NCBI GenBank assembly: GCA_011763485.2
Contig: JAANSK020114461.1
Coordinates: 3,638-26,565 of the forward strand
Direction: 5' to 3'
From: Isoetes engelmannii
Taxonomy: Eukaryota; Streptophyta; Lycopodiopsida; Isoetales; Isoetaceae
Length of the DNA: 22,928 nt
Positions 1-8,307 of the stretch are shown here, piece by piece (the stretch's first letter is position 1; each line of letters begins with the position of its first letter). The notes beneath the pieces were generated by a model that worked only from the letters and a program-made list of their open reading frames with translations, was not told where the DNA came from and did no database searches. Both the position numbers and the translations under genes were made by a program.

Positions 1-191
1 CGTCAATCTATCTTTGGACAGCCATGGATTACCATTTAGTTGGTGTCACATTTAAGGGTCTGAACGGGACTCGAACCTATTTTGCGGGCTTATAATACAC
101 TGCAGCTTGACCTTCGTCAATCTATCTTTGGACAGCCATGGATTACCATTTAGTTGGTGTCACATTTAAGGGTCTGAACGGGACTCGAACC
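1..191. repeat. 114-base tandem duplication (two 77-base identical copies)
   Basis: Bases 1-77 recur without change at 115-191, an offset of 114 bases. The copies diverge right after the sequence tcgaacc, which is the 3' part of a tRNA-like T-arm on the minus strand. The duplication therefore includes the 3' flank of the tRNA-like element plus a B-box remnant. The first copy is cut by the window edge, so the array may extend to the left. Perfect identity points to a recent duplication or an assembly artefact. Confidence 0.9.
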
Positions 192-240
192 CACTACCTC
201 TGGAGTGGTAGCTGTGCATCCTTACCAAAAGACCACGATG
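170..240 (-). other. tRNA-like segment (SINE head or tRNA pseudogene)
   Basis: On the minus strand the sequence holds a perfect Pol III B-box match, GGTTCGAGTCC, in a T-arm-like context. Before it is a 5-bp anticodon-type stem, CTACC paired with GGTAG, whose loop could present CCA. Further upstream is an A-box-like TGGTCTTTTGGTAAGG. The acceptor strands do not pair and the T-stem has wobble pairs, so I do not call a functional tRNA. A tRNA-derived SINE head or a degraded tRNA gene fits better. Its 3' flank is the 114-base duplicated unit. Confidence 0.55.
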
Positions 241-293
241 ATTTGGATGGAACCAAATCACACGCTCCAGACCTGATGGTTTCCGTAAGGTCG

Positions 294-760
294 TTACAGT
301 TGGCTGACCAAAGTACCTTTGCAAATAGGTTTATTATCAACCATGACATTTCTTTCGATCTTTTTAAGAGAAGGCATCTCTATCTCATCAACCATGGAGT
401 CAAAGGTATGCCTTAGCTTTAGTTGTGCCGTAACCTCATTGGGCAGATCAACATTGATAGCTATACTTCCATCATTCTCTTGCTCTAAGATCACATCATC
501 TGACTCATCTCCAATTATGCTTGTATCCAGTTCCTTGAAGTAGTCTTTGTTGAAGAAATTTTCGTGCTTCCAGGGTTTGCTCCACCAACCTCTCCAGTTT
601 CCTTACAAATGACTCCTACCTGTGCACATAATTCTTTGGCATGTTGAAGTCTTGCCTTTAATGCATCCACTATCATCTCATCTGTGCCTACAAGTGTGTA
701 GTCTGCTAGATCACACTTTAACTCATTGCCTTCACCATCCGATTTCCTCTCAAGAACTTG
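294..760 (-). pseudogene. Transposase relic, acidic C-terminal tail
   Basis: Beyond the TGA at 761 the same frame continues (QVLERKSDGEGNE..., then a stretch ending HAKELCAQ). After a shift near 600 it picks up an acidic segment, GDESDDVILEQENDGS, and ends at the stop near 294. The tail is not conserved enough for me to recognise a domain. A CAG-GTAGGAG site near 627 could be a lost splice donor. It is listed because it explains the open frames here as decay of the same gene rather than as separate small genes. Confidence 0.45.
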
Positions 761-1423
761 TCAAATGTTTTCCTGCTTGGCATGGGCTGCGTGGAATTTC
801 AAGACTCCTTGTGACTGAAATTCAGCCACTCTGTTAAGAGCACTTGCACTATCGAGTACATCAGTACCCATGTAGGATCTCTCGTTCCTTACCATTCCAC
901 CTATCTTTGAGAAGAAATTCTCGCATGCATCTGAGCCTGTGGCATTTAAAGGGACAGCAAGCTCCCTACAATAGTCTCTAAAAAACCTTATGAGTAAGAC
1001 AACAAAGTGGCAAGAAAGCTGAACATCCAAGAATGTCTCATGACTAATGAAATTTGTCTTCAAAGAATGTTCCTCGTGCCCTAAAATCCATAGTCTCCAT
1101 AACCTGCAATGTGTCAAATGCATAAGTAAGAAATAGGTACCATAATTGTAAAGCTAAAGAGATGGTGACACGCCTACCTCAAAAAGAAAGACACGGTTGA
1201 GGCCGCTCTTATCCGGTTCCATAGATCCATGTGAGGAGAGAGGAAGATGTTAATGTAGAGGGAAACGACATAGAGATAAGTCTCGTCCTAATATGCGCAC
1301 TGGAGTGCTATGTTTAGGCCTCTTCAAGCAATCCCGAACCCTTAGAGAAGCAATCCTCTGGGCAACCCGCCAATTTTGCCTGTCTCTTCTTTCCACATCA
1401 CCTATTTGAAGGCCATGCTCACC
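761..1423 (-). pseudogene. Transposase relic, C-terminal region with 74-base intron
   Basis: After the TAG at 1424 the frame runs to about 1287, where a single frameshift moves it to the frame reading ETYLYVVSLYINIF. A donor (TTTGAG then GTAGGC, exon end 1178) and an acceptor (CATTGCAG, next exon from 1103) bound a 74-base intron. Joining them restores FFLRLWRLW without loss of phase. The last exon carries TGSDACENFFSKIGG and ends at a TGA (761-763) where the family, as I recall it, has Trp after KQEN; this would be a TGG to TGA change. The frame is open beyond that stop. Confidence 0.65.
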
Positions 1424-2931
1424 CTAAAAAGTGTGGAAGATGTGCCACACATCATTAAGAGTCACGAGTTCACTACCCAAGCAAAGCCTCCGAGATGCAT
1501 TGTCAAGAGGATGGATCAATTTCTTCCCATTATGGATGAAATCTTGATCATGGAGTCCATGTATGCTCCCATCTTTGTTCATGGCAACGCTAAACACCCA
1601 TCCCTCCCATGGAATAGCAAACTTCCTTCCTGTTTCCTTCAAGGAAGTGTATTCTTCCAACATACAAGCCCTTCTCCGTGCATCTCCATCGAAAGAGTGT
1701 CCAATTAGTGGACCTAATACACCTTTTAAATGCAAATTCCAGAAATGATCTATTTGATCCCATTGACATCTGACATCATTATGGTCAAACCTATTGCATG
1801 TTAATTGTATGGACAATACGAGCTTGGGCAAACGTGCATGCAATGGATTCACAATAAGCACACGGGCATAATGTGCAACCACATTCATCTCCAAAGCATC
1901 TAGAACAGTTTTGTAACCCTCTTCTCCACTCCCAAATGAACTACAAAATCTGTTACACAAGCATGGTCATCTTTTCTCCCACAAAAACCTACTAGACTAT
2001 CATCTCTCGCATACCATTGGACAACCCTCTTGATTACGGTCTCATCTTCGGCCATGATAGTTGGTACATTTCCATGAATCAAGCCACATTTTGAGACATA
2101 ACTAGAATAAATCTTACCTAGATATACAAATGTCTCCTCGTTTATTCCAGCCTTGTAGCTAAGTGTTTCACCAGTGGACCGCCTTGTTGTTGTCAAACTT
2201 GGACCCCCAAAATTCACAGACAAAAAGTTATGCATCCTCTTCCCTCCCCAAATTTTGATTGTCTCAAACAACTCTTTTGTTGTTTCTTTGTACCGCTTCT
2301 TATGGCCAGGCCTCAATATGTTCTGTGCAATGTCAGTTAGAAAGTTCCACAATGCAGATTTGCCTTCAAATTTACCACTAGAATATGCCTCCTTAATATC
2401 CATGCAAAACTTATGCACATCGCCACGTTTCATAGACTCACACAATGTTTCTCGAAGGGATCTCACCTTTACTGACAATGCAAGTGTCCTTACTTTACTT
2501 AGTCTCAATTCCATTCTCAAGTCTCTATTCTCAATCCTAGTTTCCTTGGCAAGGTTGGACAGTTCAGACTTCGTCAAATAGTCAACTCTCATGGGGAATT
2601 TAGTGCTCCTCAAGTCTCGTTGTACTTTCTCCTCACTTTGTCTATAAACTCTCATGCGTAAGTCTCTTCCCTTGGGTATGGCAGCGCAGTAGGAACATTG
2701 GAAGTTCGGAAACATTGTGGCTCCTGCACTCACTCTGGCACATTTGACATGTCTAATTGTTCCTTGAATCTTAATCATCTTGTTATCTACTATGAACTTT
2801 TGACACAGTTGTGCCTCACAATACCAATTTAGACCTGGCAAACCTTCATCTAGGAATGGCCTCAAATCCCTTGTCTTAGATCCATATCTGTATGTTAGTT
2901 GCCAAAAACTCCAACACAAATATTGGTTCCT
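1424..2931 (-). pseudogene. Transposase relic, catalytic region
   Basis: The frame opens after a TATACAG acceptor near 2932 and runs through a Lys/Arg/Leu-rich helical stretch to a probable first catalytic acidic block (MAEDET, then WYARDD and GFCG). Near 1925 a frameshift moves it to the overlapping frame that carries YARVLIVNPLH, CNRFD, GPLIGHSFDGDARRR and HDQDFIHNGKKL. The same frame is then stopped by TAG at 1424-1426 and continues beyond it with GEHGLQIGDVERRDRQNW. The order of motifs is that of the intact family as I remember it, so only point damage, not rearrangement, is seen. Assigning catalytic residues is inference. Confidence 0.65.
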
Positions 2932-3267
2932 GTATATTGTTTTTCATTTAAATTTTAATAAGAATAATAATGAAATATAGGAAACAACAACATAACAACC
3001 TAACAACAAACAAAGAGCCTACGGTGCAAGTACCCTATACTTACTAGAATTCTCATTTGGATGACTTGTCCCAGCTTCGTTTGAGTGGTCTGCAACATAG
3101 CAAACGGAGCCATAAGTCTCTCTACTTTAAATATGAAAGTCAAACACCATACATAATAAAAGATGCCATGAGGATCATGGGCTGAAAATCAGACAGCAAG
3201 TATAAAATTCAGTCATACGTGTGAAATATGAAAAAGGATTTCAGCAAATATAAAACTAAGTTCATAC

Positions 3268-3664
3268 CTCGTGCAAAAAAGGATAGCATGCTCTTTTCTG
3301 AGGAATCCACAACGTCCTTTCGAGGCCTTCCATGCTTTCCTTCTTCATGCATCTCGTTCCTCTCTTTGGTGCTGGCTTTTTAAGCATGTCTACTACTCTT
3401 TACATGCTCCTTCATGTTATCAAGCACGTCTCCTTTTGACGTAAAGAGAAGTAAAGCCCTCTTACAAAGGACGCATAGAATGCAAATCTCCTCTTTCTTT
3501 GCATAGCTTCTAAGCGTTTCCTTGTACAACTCAAATACAACACCACTTTGCTCCACAAATGGAGCAACTTTCAAGGCCATGCACTCTTCAACTGTTGCCC
3601 TGTTTTCAGCCATAAAAGACATGAGCTCAAACCGGTCTTTCTTACCTTGACTTTTCATCTTCAT
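3268..3664 (-). pseudogene. Transposase relic, N-terminal exon with zinc-finger-like motif
   Basis: Translation starts at an ATG at 3664. The frame contains CILCVLC followed about 20 residues later by HVKSSRH, a Cys2...His2 spacing like that of BED-type DNA-binding fingers of transposases. An in-frame TAA at 3380-3382 interrupts it, but the frame continues open for another 37 codons to a consensus donor (GAG then GTATGA, exon end 3268). A candidate short middle exon lies at about 3052-3096 between TTGCAG and GTAAGT. Its phase does not join cleanly to the next exon, so there is a lost base or a wrong splice choice. The finger assignment is inferred from spacing only. Confidence 0.5.
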
Positions 3665-4492
3665 CCTATATTTTCTAAGTACAAACTCAAGTACAAGATG
3701 GGGTAGGGATATGTAAAAATTGAGATAGTCCGTACGTACATGTACGGAAGGGGGTAAGGAAACTGCCTTTTCCTATTGTACGTATGTAGGGGTTTTCCCC
3801 TCCAAAAAGTCGCATACGAGGGGTTTTCTGGTGACCCCTTGCACGTACATGAGGTATCTCCATATGTCTAGGTGAGACCCCTGGGGAAAAGGCACATTTG
3901 CCCGTGGACAAGAATTTGGCTATAGTTTTGTTGCTTAGGGAGTTGAGACGAATTGCTGCCTTTACAAGGCGTCATAACTTTTTATGAACAACAAATGGGA
4001 TCATGTGGACTGGTTTCTTTTCTTGTTTTTATGTTTTAATGATTTCTTTATGCTTGATTTGGTGAATACTATGTTTTCTTAGCTATTTTCTTTAGCTGCT
4101 ATCCATGCAAGTTCTCATAGAATGCAAAGATCACTAGTAATACTCATCATGTTTGGAAGAAGTTTGTGGTGAATTATCTAACACTGGTGACATGCAAACG
4201 ATGTCTGATACAGATTTTATCAGCGCCAAGTCAGGAAATGTTGGCAGGATAAACCAGAAAGCTTGTGCTCTTGTCAATATATTTTGTTTGGCGGAAGAGA
4301 AAATTGGTCATAAAATCAACCATTTTATTGAGTTTAAGGAGATGTGGTCTCATTTCAATAAGATAAGATAAAGATTTTTAACGTCAAGCCACTAGGCAGC
4401 GTCCAATCAGACATGTGATGGCAAAGCAGGGGACCGAAGTCCGAGAAGTACAAAACCAAGGAGGGACGAAGCCCTCATCTCAAAACAGACAT
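3665..4492. other. Spacer without a supported gene
   Basis: This stretch includes the presumed 5' flank of the transposase relic (minus strand). It has a perfect 12-base palindrome, CGTACATGTACG, at 3735-3746 within a run of GTAC units, and clusters of G4/C4 runs at about 3789-3885. A 72-codon plus-strand frame at 4153-4371 has no recognisable motif and no splice or promoter support, so I do not call it a gene. Confidence 0.5.
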
Positions 4493-5398
4493 TTAAGCTT
4501 TAAATTTTTTTACAGTTTCACCGTTGTACCAAATACCATATTTCACGAAGCTAGACACGAGGACTAAGAAAAACCCAGCCACTATCATGAGGCCCCTGAT
4601 CACGGGTGAGGCCAACCCACCCCCCCCCCCCCCGTACGCTGCCCATTTCTTTTGCAATCGTGCCTCCCGCACTTTACAAAGCTCCGCTCTCCCTTGAGTC
4701 AATTGAACTGGCGTGAGATCCTCCTGCACTGAAAAGCTAGTGTTCCTAAGATGGCTCCCATGCTGAAGCACATGAAGTGTGCCGTGCCACATTTGGAACA
4801 GACCAAAATATGGTATGATCGGTTTGGTCTTTGAGCTCCAACCGTGCGTGTTGTGTCAATACCCGGGCGAGAGATATAAATGGTGTCCGTGAAGAAGCGC
4901 ACATCCTTCTCAATTTCTGTCCCTGAGCTCAGCTCCGGTACCCCCACTATCCGCAGATTCAATGCGCTATCCTCGGAGAGCTCATCAATCGTTGGGACGC
5001 AAATTGGCTCTTGCGAGCGAGGACCGCAGTCTGAAGAAGATGGCTGGTTCAAGCCCAGGTCAGTTTGCGTGCCGATATCAAATTCCTGAATATGCTCGGT
5101 CTGGATTGCAATCTCAGGTTGGGGTGGCCACCTCCGCTAGCGAAGGCACCAGAGAAATTGGAGGTGGTGGTGAGCCTGCACTGTTCAAAATAGTGGAGTA
5201 AAGCTCCATGAGGTACTCATATAAGCTTATTCGCTTCACATGAATGAGAGAACCATCGAAATCTAGCTCCTTCCAGAAATGGGTGGCTGCATCTTGATTA
5301 GGTAAGCGTGGCTTCATATCCATGATCTGATACACCACCGATTCTTCATGTGTTTTCTTGGCCCATTTTAGTGCCACTTCTCTCTCCTTGCAGGCCAT
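4493..5398 (-). pseudogene. Unrecognised coding relic with C-terminal membrane segment
   Basis: Three overlapping minus-strand frames follow each other: 5398 (ATG) to 5114, then about 5140 to 4699, then 4792 to 4493. They read as one protein with +1-type shifts near 5120 and 4790. The first part is charged (MACKEREVALKWAKK...). The middle part is acidic and Ser/Thr-rich (EIAIQTEHIQEFDIGTQTDL, PTIDELSED). The last part has a charged helix (RAELCKVREARLQKKWAAY), a Gly run encoded by 14 Gs, and a hydrophobic segment (GLMIVAGFFLVLVSSFV) followed by a short tail and stop. That end resembles a tail anchor. I do not recognise the family; a degraded host gene or a mobile-element ORF are both possible. 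Confidence 0.4.
4620..4633. repeat. Homopolymer run of 14 C
   Basis: Fourteen consecutive C on the plus strand encode the glycine run in the membrane-segment frame on the minus strand. Such a run is prone to replication slippage and to sequencing error. Its length sets the reading frame between the charged helix and the membrane segment, so the apparent frame here should be treated with caution. Confidence 0.95.
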
Positions 5399-5779
5399 GA
5401 ACAAGCAGGTAGGGCAGCGGAAAGGAAAGGTTGTGCTGCTGTGTAAATATGTGCGCCAAATGGAATTTGGGAGCCAAAAAAGCCGTGGAGCGCAACCCTG
5501 GAGCGAATCCGAAACTAAAGGCTCTTGATAGTAAGGGTATGGCTATTCAAATGCTGGTCCAGAACAAAAACGCTATCTAGGCGACTTCAAATTTGTCATA
5601 GCATACCTTAGTTAAATAAGCAATGGTGCTTGGATTACATGGCTACAGGTGGAGCGCTCTTTAAAAAAAAATTGATTCAAATTGGTTGGTTAAGAGGGCA
5701 GCTTAAAAGAAGTTTTTGTATGTTTAAGTCTATATGTACACGTGTAAGCATAAAAAAAATTCAGGAAGAATGCAGGTCC

Positions 5780-5937
5780 TTCTAGAAACCTTTGTTGCCA
5801 TTGTAAAATGTCTAGGTTCTTCTAGAAGCAATGGCCTAGAGTCGTTACTTCTGGAGGTCTCTGGAGGGATCTGGTTTCATCTTGTGTTGATATAAAAGGG
5901 TTGCACCCTCTCATACTTCATCAACTTCATCTTTGAG
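5780..5937 (+). promoter_or_regulatory. Candidate promoter: two heat-shock-element cores, TATA box, 5' UTR donor
   Basis: TTCTAGAA, the tail-to-tail TTCnnGAA core of heat-shock elements, occurs at 5780-5787 and again at 5820-5827, the second within TTCTTCTAGAAG. About 64 bases further on is TATAAAAGG (5891-5899). A pyrimidine-rich stretch suitable for a transcription start follows, then a splice donor, GAG then GTACGG, at 5938. This layout fits a plus-strand first non-coding exon. It could serve the small gene at 7344, or be the promoter of a lost element. Heat inducibility is inference from two cores only. Confidence 0.45.
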
Positions 5938-7343
5938 GTACGGATCTTCTTATGAACAACCACTAGCATTATTTAAATGGTATTTTTAGTGGTTGGGAAC
6001 AATTTCGATGGGAAGATTACAGGCTATATAAGATCAAGGATATAAGAATAGAAAGTGAACACTAGAAGTCCCTTCTAGAGATGTGGAATTGAAGCGTGCA
6101 CTGAAACATTTCTTTAATACACAGATCGTGGTATGTTGATCTGTCTGGTAATAGAAAATGGAAAGTTAAAAAATCAAATGAGACAACCTTAGTACATTTT
6201 TTTGTGATTATCAGTTGCTTCACTATTTTGGCTTTATTTCCATAGCAAACTGTTATGTTGGATCGTCGTCTTCTACGATCAGATACAATTGTGCTCCTAT
6301 GTTAGAATTTTGTATTGATTTTTCTTGCTCACAATTATGGCTTATGTTCTATACTATACTGTACCAGTGGAATTCATTTGAATTATTTCCTCTATCTGAT
6401 GCGGTTTTTATCTAATGCAGCCCATTTGTTGTAATGTGTTTGTTATGAGAAGTTATGTCAGCATCACATTTTTATTTGTATCTTACATGTTTTAGAGCTC
6501 GGGCATAAAGGTTCCAAAATGTGGAAAGCGTATCAGGTTACATAAGAAAGTTGATGGTTGAAGTAGGGCATTCGTATGTGTTTTGGTATATTGCTGATGG
6601 TGGACACCCGATTTCGAGTTTTGCATGGTTGAGATGGGTAAACAGTTCTTTTGTAAGTTTTGGCGACGGCGAACAGATGTCGGGGAGCGGCTTCCACGTT
6701 TCTTGGATGGAGAGTACCTCGGCATGTAGGCGAATCAAACCTGGGTGCAGCGATCAGGTTTGTGCCAACGATCTTTGCTTTGGTTTGTGCTTTGGTGCCA
6801 TAGGATTTGGTGGGAAGCTCTTCTGGTCAATCTTAAATATCTGATTTTGATTTTTCCTGGTTGGTCTGAAGTTATTAAAGCGGTTCTGCTTTTGCATCTG
6901 TGAAATATCTGATTTCGGTTTGGTCTTGTTGCTTTGAAGTTGCAACAAAATTGCTCTGCCATTTTCGTTCTTGAGAGCTGGTGTACTTGGGATTTCGGTC
7001 CAATACTTCATCAACAGGTATGCTTAAGAAAGGGTAAAAAGCAGGTAGGTTTCAATTCGCAGATTGTGGATTTGGAGGAGGCTAAATATAGAGCGGAAGT
7101 GCATGGAAAGGGGAGTCTTTCCTTCTTTGCTGGTTGTAGTTGTTTTTATGGAAAGGGGAGTCTTTCCTTCTTTGCTGGTTGCAGTTGTTTTTCCTGTTAT
7201 GTGCTTCATGTATTATGTTTACCATCATCGTTGAATATGAACTGTGGTTTCCTCTTGTGTATCTGTTGTTTGTTTCATGTGTTGTTTGTTTCATGAGTTC
7301 TATTGCTCTGCACTTGGATATCATGTGGTTTTGAGTTGCAGGA
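5938..7343 (+). other. Probable leader intron(s) / 5' region of the 7344 gene
   Basis: No frame here resembles a known protein. T-rich plus-strand sequence with candidate splice sites (an acceptor ATGCAG near 6420, an acceptor TTGCAG at 7341) suits long 5' UTR introns. A 45-base tandem repeat lies at 7103-7192. An open minus-strand frame at 6492-6725 begins with an SR-like string but has no RNA-binding domain. Confidence 0.35.
7103..7192. repeat. 45-base tandem duplication
   Basis: The unit beginning ATGGAAAGGGGAGTC occurs at 7103-7147 and again at 7148-7192, with one visible difference (gttgtagtt versus gttgcagtt). The unit is 45 bases, a multiple of three, so it would add exactly 15 codons if translated. 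It lies in the presumed leader region, so coding is unproven. Confidence 0.9.
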
Positions 7344-8307
7344 ATGCCGGTTGTGGAGGCTAACGGGCACCTAGACCCTCGTGAGGTCATTGAATTGACC
7401 GACAGCAGTGACGATGGAGTAACCTCACGTGCTCCATCCCGCCCACCTCCACCTATGCCCGTTCATACTGGTATGCGTCCTGCCATGGCTCGTCCCACTG
7501 CATTGTTGCCTTTGTTCCCTCCGCATGGCCCGCATGTTGTACAACCCATTCCGTTGTCTGTCCATATGCCTGACATCCCGCAGCTCATTGCAAGCGGGAT
7601 GCCTGATCCACGCATTGCCAGTGCAAAGGCGGAGCATGGCCATGTGGGTGGAGAGCTAATAGAAAATGTGGTTTCCTTAACACAACTGCAGAGAGTGTGG
7701 CGGCTACTGTGAGGGTTATGAGGATACAACTAGGAAGTTTGTTTTATGCATTGGAGCAGGATTTGGCCTCGGTTGAGTGGGAGACTATCAATGTGAATGC
7801 TGAGCAAAGGCACGCGCTCAGGGCACATATGAATCTAGCTCGTGGCATTCTTGTTCGTGAGCTCCGGAGAATTGATGCATTGCAGAGGCGCCATGCTGCT
7901 GCTTTGCATCTCAGGTACGATTAGTCTGCATAATTCCTGTTTGCTCTTCTGTGATTTCCTTTCATGGCATAGTGTGCTTCATCATCTGTCTGCTACATAT
8001 GAAATCCTTAAAAAATAAAAAACAATGAAAAGTCGAAAACTCCTGTAAATACCATGTGTGTGTTGGGAGCATGTGTGCTTATGCATGTCTGCATGGGATT
8101 AGCCCCCCGGCTTTAGGCCGTGGTGGAGCATTGTGGAATCCGCTTTGCGGAGGGGGTTCGAATCCCCCTGCTCCGTTCTTGTTAATTGCGTGTTCACTTA
8201 TACTGTTTGTAGTGGCTGTGGCCTTCCATGCTGCTAAGTGTTCCCTCGTGGTGGTGCATGCGCGCTTGACTTATTGGTTGACTGCATCATTGACTTGCAG
8301 ACCATAG
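7344..8307 (+). CDS. Small protein with SUMO-interacting-type motif and helical C-terminus (3 exons)
   Basis: The ATG at 7344 lies two bases after an acceptor (GAGTTGCAG). Proposed exons are 7344-7620, 7692-7914 and 8301-8307, giving about 168 residues. The last junction is well supported: CTCAG/GTACGA joins TTGACTTGCAG/ACCATAG to end LHLRP-stop. The first intron is less sure. A 71-base intron (7621-7691) or a 44-base one (7648-7691) restores the frame; otherwise a frameshift must be assumed. Residues 14-24 read REVIELTDSSDD, a hydrophobic core plus Ser/Asp cluster typical of SUMO-interacting motifs. A Pro-rich linker with PPPP follows, and a C-terminal region of about 70 residues looks amphipathic-helical. 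I do not recognise the family. A role through SUMO binding is inference. Confidence 0.5.
8108..8175 (+). other. tRNA-like segment inside the last intron
   Basis: The sequence contains a perfect T-arm (GGGGG TTCGAAT CCCCC), which includes a B-box match GGTTCGAATCC. An anticodon-type hairpin (TCCGC TTT GCGGA) lies immediately before it. TGGAGCA (8124-8130) pairs with TGCTCCG (8169-8175) as a 7-bp acceptor-like stem with one G-U pair. A D-arm in the normal place is missing, though CGGC TTTAG GCCG (8108-8120) forms a hairpin just upstream. The 52-base acceptor-closed form is too short for a normal tRNA. A tRNA-derived SINE head or a pseudogene is likely; an active small RNA is not excluded. Confidence 0.5.

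Larger units (their letters stand above)
294..3664 (-). pseudogene. Degraded DDE-type transposase gene (whole span)
   Basis: Several adjoining minus-strand reading frames form one protein in order: a zinc-finger-like N-terminus (3664-3268), a catalytic region (about 2930-1424), a middle region (1423-1178), a C-terminal region (1103-761) and an acidic tail (to 294). From memory, motifs such as AEDET, GFCG, VNPLH, GHSFDGDARRR, QDQDFIHNGKKL-type strings, DRQNW and GSDACENFFSKIGG recur together in a transposase-like family of mosses, lycophytes and some animals; I cannot name the superfamily. The gene is broken by in-frame stops at 3380-3382 (TAA), 1424-1426 (TAG) and 761-763 (TGA), and by frameshifts near 1925 and 1287. 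I found no terminal inverted repeats or target duplication, so the element limits are unknown. Confidence 0.75.

Noticed and set aside
170-240. Functional tRNA-Trp (CCA) gene
   Set aside because: Acceptor strands do not pair and the T-stem relies on wobble pairs.
138-416. Plus-strand 92-codon open frame
   Set aside because: It spans the tRNA-like segment and is antisense to the transposase tail; no protein-like conservation is visible.
3687-3911. Minus-strand 74-codon frame upstream of the transposase relic
   Set aside because: Sequence is rich in G and C runs and palindromic GTAC units; no recognised motif, more likely untranslated flank.
6492-6725. Minus-strand frame starting MPRYSPSKKRGSRSPTSVRR, like an SR splicing factor
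   Set aside because: The SR-like string is only about 20 residues long, no RNA-recognition motif follows, and no suitable splice donor lies nearby. Chance composition is likely.
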